In this document: one piece after another, positions 44,564 through 56,599 of the stretch
Layout of the letters: each line of letters opens with the position of its first letter
Numbering within the stretch: position 1 is the stretch's first letter
Assembly (NCBI GenBank): GCA_963920525.1
Contig: OY986439.1
Location: 19,751,819-19,815,818 of the forward strand
Length of the DNA stretch: 64,000 nt
Direction: 5' to 3'
From: Dichetophora obliterata
Lineage: Eukaryota; Arthropoda; Insecta; Diptera; Sciomyzidae
Made by a program: the position numbers and the translations under genes
Notes under the pieces: model-generated
Database searches by the model: none
What the model saw: only the letters and a program-made list of their open reading frames with translations
What the model was told of the DNA's origin: nothing

Positions 44564-45420
44564 TTGCTGAGCTGGTGTCTCGAAAAGTTGAAAAAAATTT
44601 GGAAAAAATCTTCCCTTCCAACGGTTTCACACACGAGGGTCATTCAGTTGTTAAAGACTTATCATTTAAAGTGCAAAAACCATATAAAATCTTTAAAAAA
44701 ATTGTCTGCTGAACAGAAAAACAATTTTCTACAGAAATGTAGAGTTTTGTTTGACATTTGAATATATAAATGCACTGTAATTGATATTTGCCCAAGAGAA
44801 AAAAAGGTACCAAAAGAAGAGCATGCGTTTTTTTTTAATCAAAGGCAGAATAGGAGGATGCAAATCGGTGGAATAGACCGTGTAAAAACAACAAAATTAA
44901 AGAAAAAGTTAATACGAGCTTCTAACACAAAAAAGACTGATTTAAACAATGCCGAATATCTAGCAGATTGTGAAACCAAACAACCAGACTTAGAGTTAGC
45001 TTCTAGTGACTCTGAAGCGCCACCACTAATAAGCTTAACTTACCAACCACATCTTAATCAGAGATGAAAATCAAGACAGCACAAAATTTTCCTACTGTGG
45101 CAAGAACCTCTGACCGTTACGGTATTTCTGACAGGGCAGCTGCAGCGATTGTTTCATCGGTATTGCACGAAATATCTTCAGATATTGAAGTGATTGATAA
45201 ATCAAAAATTTGCAGAGAAAAAAAAAGGAAAGAAACAATTTGTACGAACAGCAATCGCAGCTTCCATTATCTGCAGTTTACTTTGATGGCCGAAAAGACA
45301 AAACTCTAAAAATTGTAAACAAGGGAGCAAAAAGTTATAGACAAACTGTTGTAGAGGATCTGTTGTTAAAGAACCAGGTTCGGAATATATTCACAGTGTT
45401 ATTATAAGCTTGAATATTCA
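44564..45420 (+). pseudogene. Fragment of a transposon-associated ORF family, unnamed
   Basis: Pieces in three frames read in order: PTVSHTRVIQLLKTYH and FLQKCRVLFDI; CPREKKVPKEEHAFFFNQR with RMQIGGIDR; DRYGISDRAAAAIVSSVLHE; AVYFDGRKDKTLKIV; EPGSEYIHSV. I recognise the order (VSHTR, C-P-R-E/D-x-K-x-P, R-T-G-V-S-x-R-A-A, FDGRKDKT) as a repetitive invertebrate ORF seen in many arthropod genomes, likely a DNA-transposon protein, but cannot name the superfamily. Only the N-terminal half is present. Stops and frameshifts inactivate it. Confidence 0.55.
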
Positions 45421-45859
45421 AATAAATATTTTTTTATATTAATTTTTTTTTATGTACTTTTGTTTACTTTTAATAAAAAACAATTATTTGTAAAAACTTA
45501 AAATTTCGTATTAATAACCAGCAGTGGCGTAGCTAGGATTTACCAAAGGGGGGATAAAGAAAATTTGAAATTATGTTTAAAAATATATATATAAATTAAT
45601 TAAGCGTATTTTAATGCTTGTGCGCTCCTAGCGAACAGCCAAAAGCAGTAAAAATGTACATGTCACATTAATTATTATTACATTAAACAATTAAGTCAAA
45701 CCGCCTTGGCTTTTTAGATAGCTCATTGAGTACCTCATCGACATTAATGGGCACATCTTTGTGTATTGTAAGGGCAGCCAGGCGTTAAGATGATTCTAAA
45801 ATTTTAATAGATAATTAAAGCTTACTACAACTGCTTAACAAACAAATTCAAATTCTAAA

Positions 45860-46900
45860 CTATACCTGTCCTGTTGAATTTCTTAAGTAGGTCTTTATTC
45901 GCTTCATACACGAAAAGGTGCGCTCAGCCGTACTAGTTGACACTGGTAAAATTGCTAAAATTTTCAGCAAAGTATAAACATTTGGAAAAACGTCCTTGGG
46001 ACACATATTCATCGGTTCAATAGCATTTTTTGGTAACGCACCCTTGCGGTTAATATACTGCTTCCTCAATATAACTTCAGTAACAGCTGTTGATGGTGGG
46101 CAGTCAAGAAACTCCTCGTAAAACTCAAAGGTGGATTTTAGATTATTTTCTGAAGAGACATCATTAAAAAGTGCCTGAAATCCAGTCAGTATTTTTCTAT
46201 GGTTTGTGAACTTTTCCTTCAACTCCATTTCATAAAAATCCAGAAATTCATTAAATAGTTTCACACGGAAATATTTTTCTATTGGCAGGCCGTCATGTTT
46301 CTTGTAAGTTCTTGTAAGTGTTACAGTTATATCAAGGCTTTCTGCAAGCGACTTTGCTTCAATGAAATTTTTTAAAAGTTTCTTCATTCTCGCGAATATT
46401 TTCAATTTCACGCTGAGCATCGTCTGCCAAACCGATTGCCTCAACCAAATCAATCTTCTTTTTTTGAAATTTTAGACTCAATGGCAACGAATGCTGGTAA
46501 ATTAAAACCACAATCTTGAGGGTCAATATAAATTCAGAGTCAATTGCATTTTTCAATATTCTAGAATTTGTTTCTAGAAACAAACTGCATTTGTTCAAGA
46601 GCATGATATACGTGCTGGAATCGCTAACTGATTCGTACTTTGCAATCCATCTGGTTAAATTTAATCTTTTCAACGTTTTCGCTCTTTCACAAGAATCGGT
46701 TACGCGCTTCGTTTTGGCGTGTTGAAAAATGAGTAAATTTTTTCGATAATGCAGCTTTTAATAGCTGGTAAATTGTTCGCTGTGCAAATTGATAAGTTGA
46801 GACAGTGTGCTGCGCAATGAACATACAGCGCGTGTGGAGCGAAGTTTGCGCGAATTACCGCTTGAACATCTAGTGATGTGCTTAAAAATTCAATTTGCAA
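45860..46900 (-). pseudogene. hAT transposase, C-terminal half (ZMYM1/DUF4371-like)
   Basis: From 46900 down: HALYVHCAAHCLNLSICTA, IIEKIYSFFNTPKRS; after a frameshift LNLTRWIAKYESV and LLNKCSLFLE; then AKSLAESLDITVTLTRTYKK, KYFRVKLFNEFLDF and the C-terminal dimerisation motif LAILPVSTSTAERTFSCMKR. This order matches hAT transposases of the ZMYM1-like group. The N-terminal zinc finger and the first catalytic Asp region are absent. Two frameshifts divide the remainder. Confidence 0.85.
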
Positions 46901-47002
46901 CCGATTTTTTCACAACGTACGCAATAGTGCTGCCAACTTTTTTACTAGTTTCACTTGGTAGCAGTGGTGTTTTTTAGGTACAATTGTACCTTTTGCTCAT
47001 TA

Positions 47003-47531
47003 AGTCCCAACCAAAATAGACGAATCGACTGCCGAACGCAACTTGCCGAACGTCTGACGAGTTGAGACCCTAAAAGTTCGGTTCTTACAGAACAAAACGT
47101 ATGGACAAGCTGTTACGTTCAGCAGCAACTAGACGAACGTTTGCACTCGTAACGGAAGTTTACGGATTTAACCCAAAATGAAACGAGTTGCTCAACTCGT
47201 CTGAATCAGCTGATCAATTGGCAATCGAGTGTAATTTATTTATTTAATTTGTGCATTTTTTTTAATAAAGATTTGTGAAAAATTAGTGAAATAATGGTGA
47301 AATTAAAACAAATGGATGAAAATAAAATAAAAACGCACTCTGTACAGCTGTTGTTGACGAGTTGGTACGCTAGCAGTTCGGTTTTAACGGAATAATACGT
47401 CTTGTCAAACTGTTTCGTTTAGTTTCGTTCAGTTACTTTTGCTCATTTTGGGTAACAACATTAAAATTTATTTAACCGAACACTTACGTTTTTAGTCGTT
47501 ACGGAGCAAATCGTCTATTTTGGTTGGGCCT
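47003..47531. mobile_element. TA-flanked MITE nested in the hAT element
   Basis: Ends AGTCCCAACCAAAATAGACG and, reverse complemented, AGGCCCAACCAAAATAGACG. TA at 47001-47002 and 47532-47533. Both halves hold repeated ACGAGTTG and GTTCGGTT motifs. 529 bp, non-coding. Confidence 0.85.
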
Positions 47532-48113
47532 TATGCTGTAGGAACGAAAATTTTTGGGCATATAACTCTACACGCGTAATTTTGCTGAAGAGTCAAAATT
47601 TTTGTGTGGAGAAAATGAACTTGCTGTTCTGGTTGACAGATTCATATTTTTATTGCTGCAATTTTTTATCCTATACAAGGCAAGACTACACATTAATAAA
47701 CTATATAAATACAACAATTAAATGTATGGGCATATAATCGACAGCGAAATTTTGACATTTCAACTCTCCACTCACGAGTGGAAATTTGGATATACAGCAA
47801 TAATGTTCGCTACAGCAAAAATTTTGCTACCTGTTCGTTGTCAAAAATCTCAATGTATTTCTAATGGAAATTTTTTTCGTTCTTACAGCATACTAAGCTT
47901 TAAGCAAAAAGTACATTCGGTCAATTGGATGAGTTTAGATTAAATTTGTTAAAAAAAAATATAAATGCGCAGTGCTAGCAAATTACTTTTTTTGTAAAAA
48001 ATTTAGTTCCGTTTTTTCAAAATTTATAATAGCTTAATTTTGAAACTAAGCGATAGGTAAAGTGAGGGAATACATCCCCTTTATCACCCCGTAGCTACGC
48101 CACTGATAACTAG

Positions 48114-48200
48114 TTTCGGTTTTGGCCGAATATTATAAAATGGCCGAATATTCGGTTTCGGTTTCGACCAAAATTCCGGTTTCAGCCAGATACTTGTTAC
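48114..48200. repeat. CCGAATATTCGG-type inverted motif cluster
   Basis: 'tttcggttttggccgaatatt' followed by 'ggccgaatattcggtttcggtttcg', including a perfect CCGAATATTCGG palindrome. This type of sequence marks termini of some repetitive elements, but no partner was found. Confidence 0.5.
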
Positions 48201-49093
48201 GACTCACGCTTTAGGTGCCAAAAAACGTGCACTGAAAAAACAAATTGCAAAAAAATGACCCTTTATGTAATAGTATAGATAATGATTTAATTAAATATAA
48301 TTGTAAAAATAACCCCTGTTGATAGAAATATTTACAGTCTGAATTGCATAAAAAAATACTTTTCATTTCTGAATCATGATAAAAAAAAATTATTTTAAGT
48401 ACGCATAGATATAAAATACCATGTCAAATCATTAGGGGTTATCATCTAAGCATGTAAACATGTATAAAATTTAAACTTTTGATTAGCGATAAAGTGTAAA
48501 TAGCGCAAAGGTCGATAAAAGACAGCTGCGGCTGCGACAAAATTATGAACTTTTTTCAATTTTAAATCTTTTAAAAAACTTTTTTAACATTGGAAAATAA
48601 ATAATTTATAATAAATTATATTATAATAATAAATTATAAAATAAATAATTATATATATAAATATAAATTATATAATAAATTTAACGTGTACATATTTACA
48701 TCAACTACTTTACGTATGCAATAATCAGCGCCAAAGGCAGCGCTCCACACAGGTAGAATTACCTGCTAGTTTACACTACAAAACAGCCTCGTAAATGATG
48801 TAAACTCACACCCATACAAAATCTGACAGATAATTTACGCGCATGCAAGTTCACAAGGTTCACAATGTTTGCGGGTCAGTCACATGCTTAGCAGGGTGGA
48901 TCGCGACTCGAACAAAATTTTCAGTATCTAAATTTTAATAACGGGGGATGTGAAAAAATAGTGAATATGCATAAAGAGATAATTTAGAAAGTTTTGGCTT
49001 GATTGGAAGTCGTCTTCAGATTCCGATTTTCATTTGAAAATCTTTCATCTAGCTAAATGTATCATATATGTAGAGAACTAAAAATTATTTTTC
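48201..49093. other. AT-rich spacer
   Basis: (TAAT)-rich stretch at 48595-48680. CAGGGTGGA at 48892 may be a transposon end (see rejected items). No gene supported. Confidence 0.35.
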
Positions 49094-49535
49094 GATGTTA
49101 TTTGTGAAATGCCATCGGTTTGTTCAGTTGTGCTTTTTTCATCAACAGCTGATGTTTTATATTTGAGATTGTTAGAAAATGTTTCTTTTTGGTGAAATTT
49201 ATAAAATACTGTTAATTTTATTAGATTAATAGCAAAAATGCACTTGAACATAGATTATCACAGTGGCCGGTGTTGGTTCAAAAGGCACCATCGGCACGTT
49301 CTATCGCAAGATACGTCTTCAAGATGCAAAAACGTGAATCCCGAAAATGCGTCCTGCAACAAATCCCTTGGAAGCAACACCGGCCACCGGCGATAGTCCC
49401 TGTTTAAGTGCACTTTTCCTTTTAAACTAATTAAAACAACAATATTTAAAAAATTTTGCCAGCTAATGGAAACAAAAAAAAAATTAAAACAAAATTTTTT
49501 TTGTAGGCAACAACTGACACAAAATGCCAACATGT
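49094..49535 (-). repeat. Shared ~430-bp module, inverted copy 1
   Basis: Reverse complement of 50275-50700 with a few percent divergence, a ~55-bp extra block (about 49147-49200) and a ~30-bp deletion near 49328. Both copies keep an ORF-like stretch with RDYRRWPVLLPRDLLQDAF and DRTCRWCLLNQH in one direction and VAGVGSKGTIGTFYRKIRL in the other. I recognise no protein family. Confidence 0.8.
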
Positions 49536-50091
49536 TAAGCTTTTCTTATATCCGCAATATTCAGAAAAATTTAGTTTTACCCATTTTTCCACCCTGATAT
49601 GTTTTTAATAACAATATTTTAGTAAAAATTTATATTATTTTCAAGGTCAGCGTACTTTTGTTAACATTTCATTATTAAAAAAAAGTTTAATTTTTGTTAT
49701 GACCTTTTAACTCTTGGAGGTATAGAAATTTCATTATAAAAAATACCCTTCAGGTACAAGAAAAAAAGTCAAAAATATTTTATTTTTTTATTATTATTTA
49801 TTTTTACTATATATAATGTTACAATTATTAACAAAATGTATAACATAATGTAATGGATAATTTTCAAGCCCGGCTGCTGGTGAGCACTAATTTAAGCCGC
49901 TGTACTTTAGAGCTACATGACATCTGAATGGGTTGAATTTTGACCCAACATACCACAAAGGTTTTTTTCAGTAGTTCAAATTTTGTCCTATGGTACATAC
50001 TTCAAAGAGTAAGCCCTAGCATGCCATTTTGTTATATTGTGCATTTTCGTCATAACTCTTTTGTTGAAATGACTATTGCTATATCTCCTTA

Positions 50092-50871
50092 AGCCTGCTT
50101 TTCACTAGGTCAGTTTTCAATCACAAATGTTGTCAATCTAATGGAAACGTATTGTCATTTACATTTGTTGTCATATATGACCACTGATTGTCATATTAAA
50201 TCACAAACAAGTGAGAACAGATAGAATTTTGCTAGTCAATCAAAATATCGTTGTATGACAAGAAAAATCCAAATGCCAGCATGTTGGCATTTTGTGTCAG
50301 TTGTTGCCTACAAAAAAAATTTTTGTTTTCATTTTTTTTTTGTTTCACTGCTGGCAAAGTTTTTTAAATGTTGTTATTTTAATTGGTTTAAAAGGAAAAG
50401 TGCACTTAAACAGGGACTATCGCCGGTGGCCGGTGTTGCTTCCAAGGGATTTGTTGCAGGACGCATTTTCGAGATTCACGTTGTTGCGGTCGCTTTGCCA
50501 GGAATTTGTCATTTGAATCTTGAAGACGTATCTTGCGATAGAACGTGCCGATGGTGCCTTTTGAACCAACACCGGCCACTGTGATAATCTATGTTTAAGT
50601 GCACATTTGCTATTAATCTAATAAAATTAACAGTATGTTATAAATTTGATGAAAAAGCACAACTGAACAGGCCGATGGCATTTCACAAATAACATCAAAA
50701 GTGAAAACAGTATGACAATCAATTGACACATAAATTCAACGTCAGTCTTTGACATTCGATTTTATGTCAGTTTTTGGGTTTCAATGAAAACGCATTTGAC
50801 GTCATATAGTCAAGATGCCTACTGACATCAGTGGTTGTTGTCATTGAAATTGACTTAGTGAAAACCAAGCT
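50092..50871. mobile_element. PIF/Harbinger-type MITE, TTA target duplication, carrying the shared module
   Basis: Left end AGCCTGCTTTTCACTAGGTC; right end reverse complemented AGCTTGGTTTTCACTAAGTC. TTA at 50089-50091 and 50872-50874. Same TIR family as 28899-29121 but 3.5 times longer, because it contains the module at 50275-50700. Confidence 0.85.
50275..50700 (+). repeat. Shared ~430-bp module, copy 2 inside the PIF-like MITE
   Basis: See 49094-49535. ORF-like readings here reach 109 codons (50255-50584), but the reading frame differs from copy 1 in the middle because of the ~30-bp length difference. Confidence 0.8.
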
Positions 50872-51339
50872 TTAAGAGTTATCTAGTGTAGGAGTTACAG
50901 AACACTTTTTGGAGTTATAGTTGGCCAAAACATCTGGTTTTTTCGTCATTACTCCCAAACCATACATCCTACAAAGACGATTTATGCACCAAAATGTTTG
51001 TAATACCCACACGACTGCATTATTATAAAAAATATTTTTTTTCACGAATCTTAGTTTTCTACGTCATTTTTGGTGATTTTCTAATTTTCATAAGAGAACG
51101 AATTATGCACCAAAAAGTTTGTTAAGCTTCTGCCTACAAGACTGCATCCATGGAAAAATTGTAAAAATAATATTACATCATATTTTTATATGTCCTTTTT
51201 GGTCAATTTTTTTTTGTTTTTTCGCCATAATCGCCCTAAAATCGGAACTACACATCTGAAAAAGACGATTCATGCATCAAAATGATCGCCAAAGAGTAAA
51301 CCCTAGCATGCCGTTTCGTTATATTCTGCATCATGTGTT

Positions 51340-53258
51340 CCAAAAGTTGCAAACCATCAATAGTGACGATTGTACTCTCAACACTATATGAGCTATGAGC
51401 TTACCTTCAAGCTTTTCTCTTATGACCATTCTATATTATATTTTTCACCGTCAAACAACAGTTACAGGTTTTTCCCCGATAAAAATATTTTTGGGATAAG
51501 AGAGTTTGTTGAATATGACTTTGTTGCAGCTTATTTTTGTGGGTTTCTTAATCTGCCACTTCTACCAAGCACTCCACTTTTGAGGCCATGTATGATATCT
51601 AAATTAGTAGAATAATTGAAAAAAAAACCCGTCATTTGCAAACATAGATTTAAAATTTTCCCACTATCGACATTACTTTCGCTACAAAATGCGCACCTTT
51701 TGCTATACATCTTTGTAATATGTATCATCATCAATCTATTTATTGATTGCTTTCTCTTTGTGTTTTTTGTTCTGATTTTTTTTTTTTTTAATTTTGCTTC
51801 TCATCGCACGGTAGTAAGATTTCGTCATATTGAAACGTAAATTTTTGCACAAAAAATCGATGTGAAAATAAATTCGCACGCCTTTTCAGATACACCGAAT
51901 TACATTCAATAGATTGGGTGAAACTAAACTTAATTAATGATAGTTGTGAACATTTTGGTTGATGTTGTTGTTGTTGTTGCTGTTACTGATCCATTAATTT
52001 ACCATGCGGCACATTCAACGCATTGCAAAAAATAAGATAGTGGAAAAAGGCAAACCGAAACGAAATACATAATTTAACATTTGATTAAAAAAACCTTTGT
52101 TTTTTTCTTCTGCTTCATAACTAACATTGCCAAAAAAATAAGCAAAAATTAAAATTGGCAAAAGCGCCAAAAATTAGAAAAAAAAAATTCGCAACCGAAA
52201 TCCATTAATCTGTGTTGTCCAGCGAAGGCTTCATGTAAACGCTGCCGCCATCAGCGCTAACAACAACAGCAACAATACCTTAAATAGCGACATATAAAAT
52301 AAAATCGACAACAACAATAGTTGACAGCTTCGAAATTGGGTCAACACTAGTTCACTTCGGGTACATTCAACCAAGATAGCAAAGCGTTGATAGGCTTCAA
52401 CTGAGATCAATCGATGTTAGGCAACAACAGCAGCGGCAGCAGCAACAACGGTCAGCGGTCAGTGAAGTAGAAGTAAGTGAGTTCAGAGCGTAGCCAAAAA
52501 AACGCGCATGTATCTAAAATTATATGCCAAAAACTGATCCGAATTAGCATTCGCTAGATGTAGCCAAGCACCGCGCAGCACCGCAGCGAACTAAAGACGC
52601 ACCGTTGCTAGATTAATAGAGACGAGTTAACGCAATGCTTGTATGCTGTTGCTTGATGATGTCTTGAATTTGAGGCGCTTATCTGAGCTTGCCATTTCGC
52701 ATGAAACATTAAATGTTTTCCCTTGCGTAAAGTTCTAGAGAAATTGCGAATTTGAATTTAAGCCATTTCTGAGTTCTGCCTAGAGGTCAATGAACGTGCG
52801 TATCTGTTAGATTTGGAATATTTATGCTTTGTTTCTGCTGATAAGACAAGATAAACTGGGCATTCTTTGTATGGTTTTCAAATACATCATCAGCTATTAA
52901 TATGTAAAACATTTCATGCATAGAATTTTTGTGAACATTTTTTCCTCTATTAAATACTCTTTTTATTGTTCGAGGTTTTGCTGGTATAGTTATGTAATTT
53001 TTTTTTTAGCATTGTGAGCCACAAAATGCACTGTAGGTTAAGAATTGCTTCTTTTGATTTCAGTTAATTTTGTAACCTGCACGGCGTCAATTTTTAAAGC
53101 CAACTTCCGGTAGTTCCTGTGCCACTATTTAAGTATATTTCCACAGAAAAGTCTACCGTGACCAAAATATTAAAACTTATTAAAAACTTATTGTGTGATG
53201 ATATTATCTAAGAGAAACATTTAATTTTATTAATTTAAACAATTCATACATAAATTTA
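51340..53258. other. Mostly unique DNA with a GC-richer part at 52.2-52.65 kb
   Basis: (TTG)n at 51965-51980; CAA/CAG-rich and GC-richer DNA at 52200-52650 with 'ggtcagcggtcagtgaag' followed by a GTAAGT-type donor at about 52472. This could be a distant promoter or 5' exon, but no coding potential supports it. ORFs at 51370-51840 are not recognised. Confidence 0.35.
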
Positions 53259-53964
53259 TTTACCATCATGGTCGTCCGCAGGGGGAAAAGGGGCGCTTGC
53301 CCCCCTAGGTAATGAACATTTTTTATATATCTTCATATTTAATCAAAAAAGCTGTAAGTTTAATTAAAAAAATTTTAAGAGAAAATCAAAAAACTTTCGA
53401 AATTGTAAATTGCGCTTAATCTTTGGGCTTTGAGAACTTTTTTAATAAAAACGTTGGTTTTAGTTGTAAAAGTGTAAAATTTTTCAAAACATGTATTTTG
53501 ATAAGATGCATCATAATCAATCAAAAAGTCGATTTCGAATTTTTGGAACTTATGGCTTTTTTGATTTTATATGACAATATGTTCATTATGTATTTAATAT
53601 ATTTTAAAAAGAATACGAAAATACTTTTTTTAGGTTAATTTATAAGTAAAGCACAGCAAAACCATTCATTTTCAAATAGAATGTTGTACCCGTTGCTGTA
53701 AGGCCGTGTTCATATTACGCGTTTTAGTCGCAATTGCTCTAACGTTTTAATTTTTTGCAAACGCTGCTGAAAAATACTGAATATTGTATGTATTTAAATA
53801 CATTTATTTATTTAATATTCAGGGTTTCTCAGCCGCGTTTGCGAAAAAAAATTGAGAGCGGTGTTGCAATCGCGTCGAAAAAGAGTAATATGAACACGGC
53901 CTAATAAGTTACGATACCATTTCATTTACCTTTGTTTCACAAAAGCCTTTCAATACGTATTCAT

Positions 53965-54531
53965 AAGACCAGATCGCTTTTGTATGGGGAAAAAATAATC
54001 AGGCGTTTGGGGTCTCAAAAGTTAGAGGAACTCATAAAAATGATTTCTGCATACTTTTTTATTCAAATCGGAGAAAATTTATCGGAGCGTTTTTGATTCT
54101 CCTGAAGGTCCTTTTTGTTAAATAACATGTTTTTTGATTTAAACTTTTTATTTTTCAACGAACACATACCCAAATCTGCAAAAAATATAAATTCCTTATT
54201 TATACCAACATTTAGGCAGAAAGAAATTTTTTAACTTATATTTTATTATAACTTTTATTGACCTCCAAACATAGAAACTTTTGCTATTTTTAAAAAAATG
54301 TTTTGTTAAAACCTCTGTAAAAGACACATTTTCCATTGGATTTACGTAAAATTGATCTTGTTGAAAAGGAATTAAATTATACTTTTTTTAATAAATCGGT
54401 TAAAAGAAATCTGCGAGTGAAAAAAACTATGTGACTAATAACTTTCTGAACTAGAAAGCAGAAATCGTTTTTATGAGTTTCTCTAACTTTTCAGACTCCT
54501 AACGGAGGAATCCAAATTTTGATCCGGTCTA
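53965..54531. mobile_element. Foldback hAT-like MITE, copy 1 (567 bp)
   Basis: Ends AAGACCAGATC and, reverse complemented, TAGACCGGATC. Perfect 8-bp duplication GTATTCAT (53957-53964, 54532-54539). The arm 'gtctcaaaagttagaggaactcataaaaat' returns inverted near 54470-54505. Same family as 59956-61114. Confidence 0.85.
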
Positions 54532-54554
54532 GTATTCATAAATAGAAAAATTTT

Positions 54555-54965
54555 TTTTTACGAATTTTATTCGTAATTTTCAGACACGAATAGAATTCGT
54601 AGAATGGATGTAGTTTGGTACATATTTCAAATATTTTATTCTTGTTCGTACAAAAACAAATTTATATTGTACTTCACATCTACGAATGATCGTAATACCT
54701 AGTCACGAAAAAACCTTCTGTTCAGCTAGGATTTGAACAGCGGTACTTTGGCGTATGGGGCACGTACTCTTCCAGTAGGCTACGGCCACCTTGCAATCAC
54801 TCATGTCCTTATATTCGGTAATTGTTCGACAAACCAGTCTGTTTGACTTCAGTTGTAAATTTTTTAAACTTCGTTTTTCGTAACTTTTACCAATAATGCG
54901 TACGGTCAACCTGCGAATGAATTTTTTCGTAAATACTACGAATGTAATGAAACAAATTACTAAGT
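54555..54965 (-). mobile_element. Small element with ACGAAT-rich ends and a tRNA-like centre
   Basis: Both ends are built of ACGAAT/ATTCGT motifs in inverted arrangement (about 54558-54605 and 54915-54950), without a precise TIR. In the centre, on the minus strand, TAGCCTACTGG (54772-54782) fits the Pol III A box TRGYNNANNGG, and TGTTCAAATCC (54729-54739) fits the B box, 32 nt apart as in tRNAs. The whole 54725-54795 reads like a decayed tRNA. It does not fold as a functional tRNA. Confidence 0.6.
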
Positions 54966-55989
54966 TATTTCTAAGAGAAATTGACGAATGTTAAGGAATG
55001 ATATCCCTTATTAGTCGAAGATCATTCTTCGTAGCAACAGAAAGCAAGGTGCATTTCATTTAATAACGGATAGTAACTTTGACGATAAACAAATTTATGT
55101 TTTAAAGTCATAATAAACAAGCAGAAGACAAATTTAATAATTTAATAAAAAAATTAATGTTTTCCAAAAAGTCGGCTTATTGTTCTATCATAAAGATGAT
55201 TCAATTTAGATTTTCTTTTTTTCCTAAACTTAATAAAATGACAAACAATTCTACAGCATTTCAATTTATAAAATTTGCAGCGATTTAGGTGAGAGCAAAG
55301 CTTCTAATTTAAAAGCGAAAGAAAAATTAGGAAATTTAATAAAGTAGGCCAATTTAGGATCAAGGACTAATTTTTTAAAACATCTTATATCATGTTAAGC
55401 AAACGATTTTACATTAGAATATGTTATAATCAAAAGATTTTTATGAAATAAACGTAAATAGAAGACTCAATTGGAAAATGTTAAGAAAATGTATGAAACC
55501 CAAAACACATCTATTGTACATGTACCTCTTTATTTATTTATTCATACGTTTTTAATTAAAAAAAATAAAATAAATTCTTTAAATTATTCAGAGAATAGTT
55601 ATATTTTCTTACTCGATTGAAGGAACTTGCAAGCTGCTAGAACTGATTCATGATGGAAAAAGAATTAAGTAAATTTGTGTCAAATTGGTGTTAGATCCGG
55701 TAAACAAATATCTCCATTAGCTTGCGGAGAACATTTCAAGAATAGCGACAACTCAAATTTTTAATTTTTACAAATGATATGGCTTTTGACTTCCTAAATC
55801 CAAATCTGAAAAATTTAAGTCCACTCGAATTTAATTTAGGAGTTAAAGGCTTCCAAAGTTTAAAAATGGCATAAAAATTTATTTTTTGCTTCAGTTTTTC
55901 AACAAAAAAAATATATTGTTTAATAATAGGAAATTTTTTAATTCTAATTTTAAGTGTTGAACTCTTGGGGCTCGATAGTAATTGGGGTT
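54966..55989. other. AT-rich residue of the 5.6-kb hAT-like element
   Basis: No ORF or terminal repeats recognised. Confidence 0.35.
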
Positions 55990-56152
55990 CCCGTCAAACA
56001 CATATTCTGAAACCTTCGAACAAACACATATGCCTGGCCAGAGCCCTATACGTTTTTATGCATTTGTATGGCAAAAAGGGTACCGTAACTTTGAATTTCT
56101 AAGTATGCTCGTTTATTATTTTTGTCTTAAGACTTTTTTTTTTTAATTTTTT

Positions 56153-56484
56153 GATACATGTAGCTACCTTAATGTAAAAATTTTTTTATTTAGGTAGCAC
56201 AGTGGATAGTAGATTTACTGCTTTGTTCTCCTTTGGAATGTAGCTGCACAGTGATACAAGCTCGAGAAACAATTTGTGTCCGTACCAAACTACTCAGGCA
56301 CAAAAGTCCAGAGTATCGGACTCAATTTTATTTTTAAAAGCTACGAGAAGTAACGAAAAACTGCGAAGTTTATGAAAAAAAATTAATCGAACATTGATAT
56401 TAAGCCGAATGCAAACGAGCTTCAGTGAACAGGACCCGAGAAAAAAATGTATATATTGTGTCAGTAAGGTAGCTAATATGTATC
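56153..56484 (+). mobile_element. TIR MITE with a tRNA-like A box
   Basis: Ends GATACATGTAGCTACCTTAA and, reverse complemented, GATACATATTAGCTACCTTA. TAGCACAGTGG (56195-56205) is an exact Pol III A-box match, within 'ggtagcacagtggatagtagattta', which looks like a tRNA 5' half. No good B box. It truncates the C-terminal end of the piggyBac gene. Confidence 0.6.
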
Positions 56485-56599
56485 GAAACTGTGACTTTCT
56501 GTGTTTAAAAACTAGGGACTATATTCGGACACAATAAACTGACAAGTGCTCGAATCGATCTTCGTTCGTACATTGTGCCCACCGGACCTATATCAGATA

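Larger units (their letters stand above)
45522..48105 (-). mobile_element. hAT element with 8-bp TSD
   Basis: Ends CAGTGGCGTAGCTAGGATTT and, reverse complemented, CAGTGGCGTAGCTACGGGGT. Flanked by ATAACCAG (45514-45521) and ATAACTAG (48106-48113), an 8-bp duplication with one mismatch. Carries a decayed hAT transposase on the minus strand and a TA-flanked MITE (47003-47531). 2,584 bp in total. Confidence 0.92.
49940..51335. repeat. Degenerate long-period repeat interrupted by the PIF-like MITE
   Basis: 'agagtaagccctagcatgccattttgttatatt' at about 50008 recurs at about 51295. 'aagacgatttatgcaccaaaatg' recurs at about 50973, 51095 and 51259. Removing the MITE leaves a tandem-like array of roughly 120-160-bp units. 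Confidence 0.6.

Noticed and set aside
48892..49596. TIR element with CAGGGTGGA ends around the shared module
   Set aside because: Nine inverted bases are present, but the 8-bp flanks (ATGCTTAG and ATATGTTT) do not match, and similarity does not continue inward.
54725..54795. Functional tRNA gene (minus strand)
   Set aside because: The A and B boxes are good, but acceptor and anticodon stems do not pair, so it is a tRNA-derived relic.
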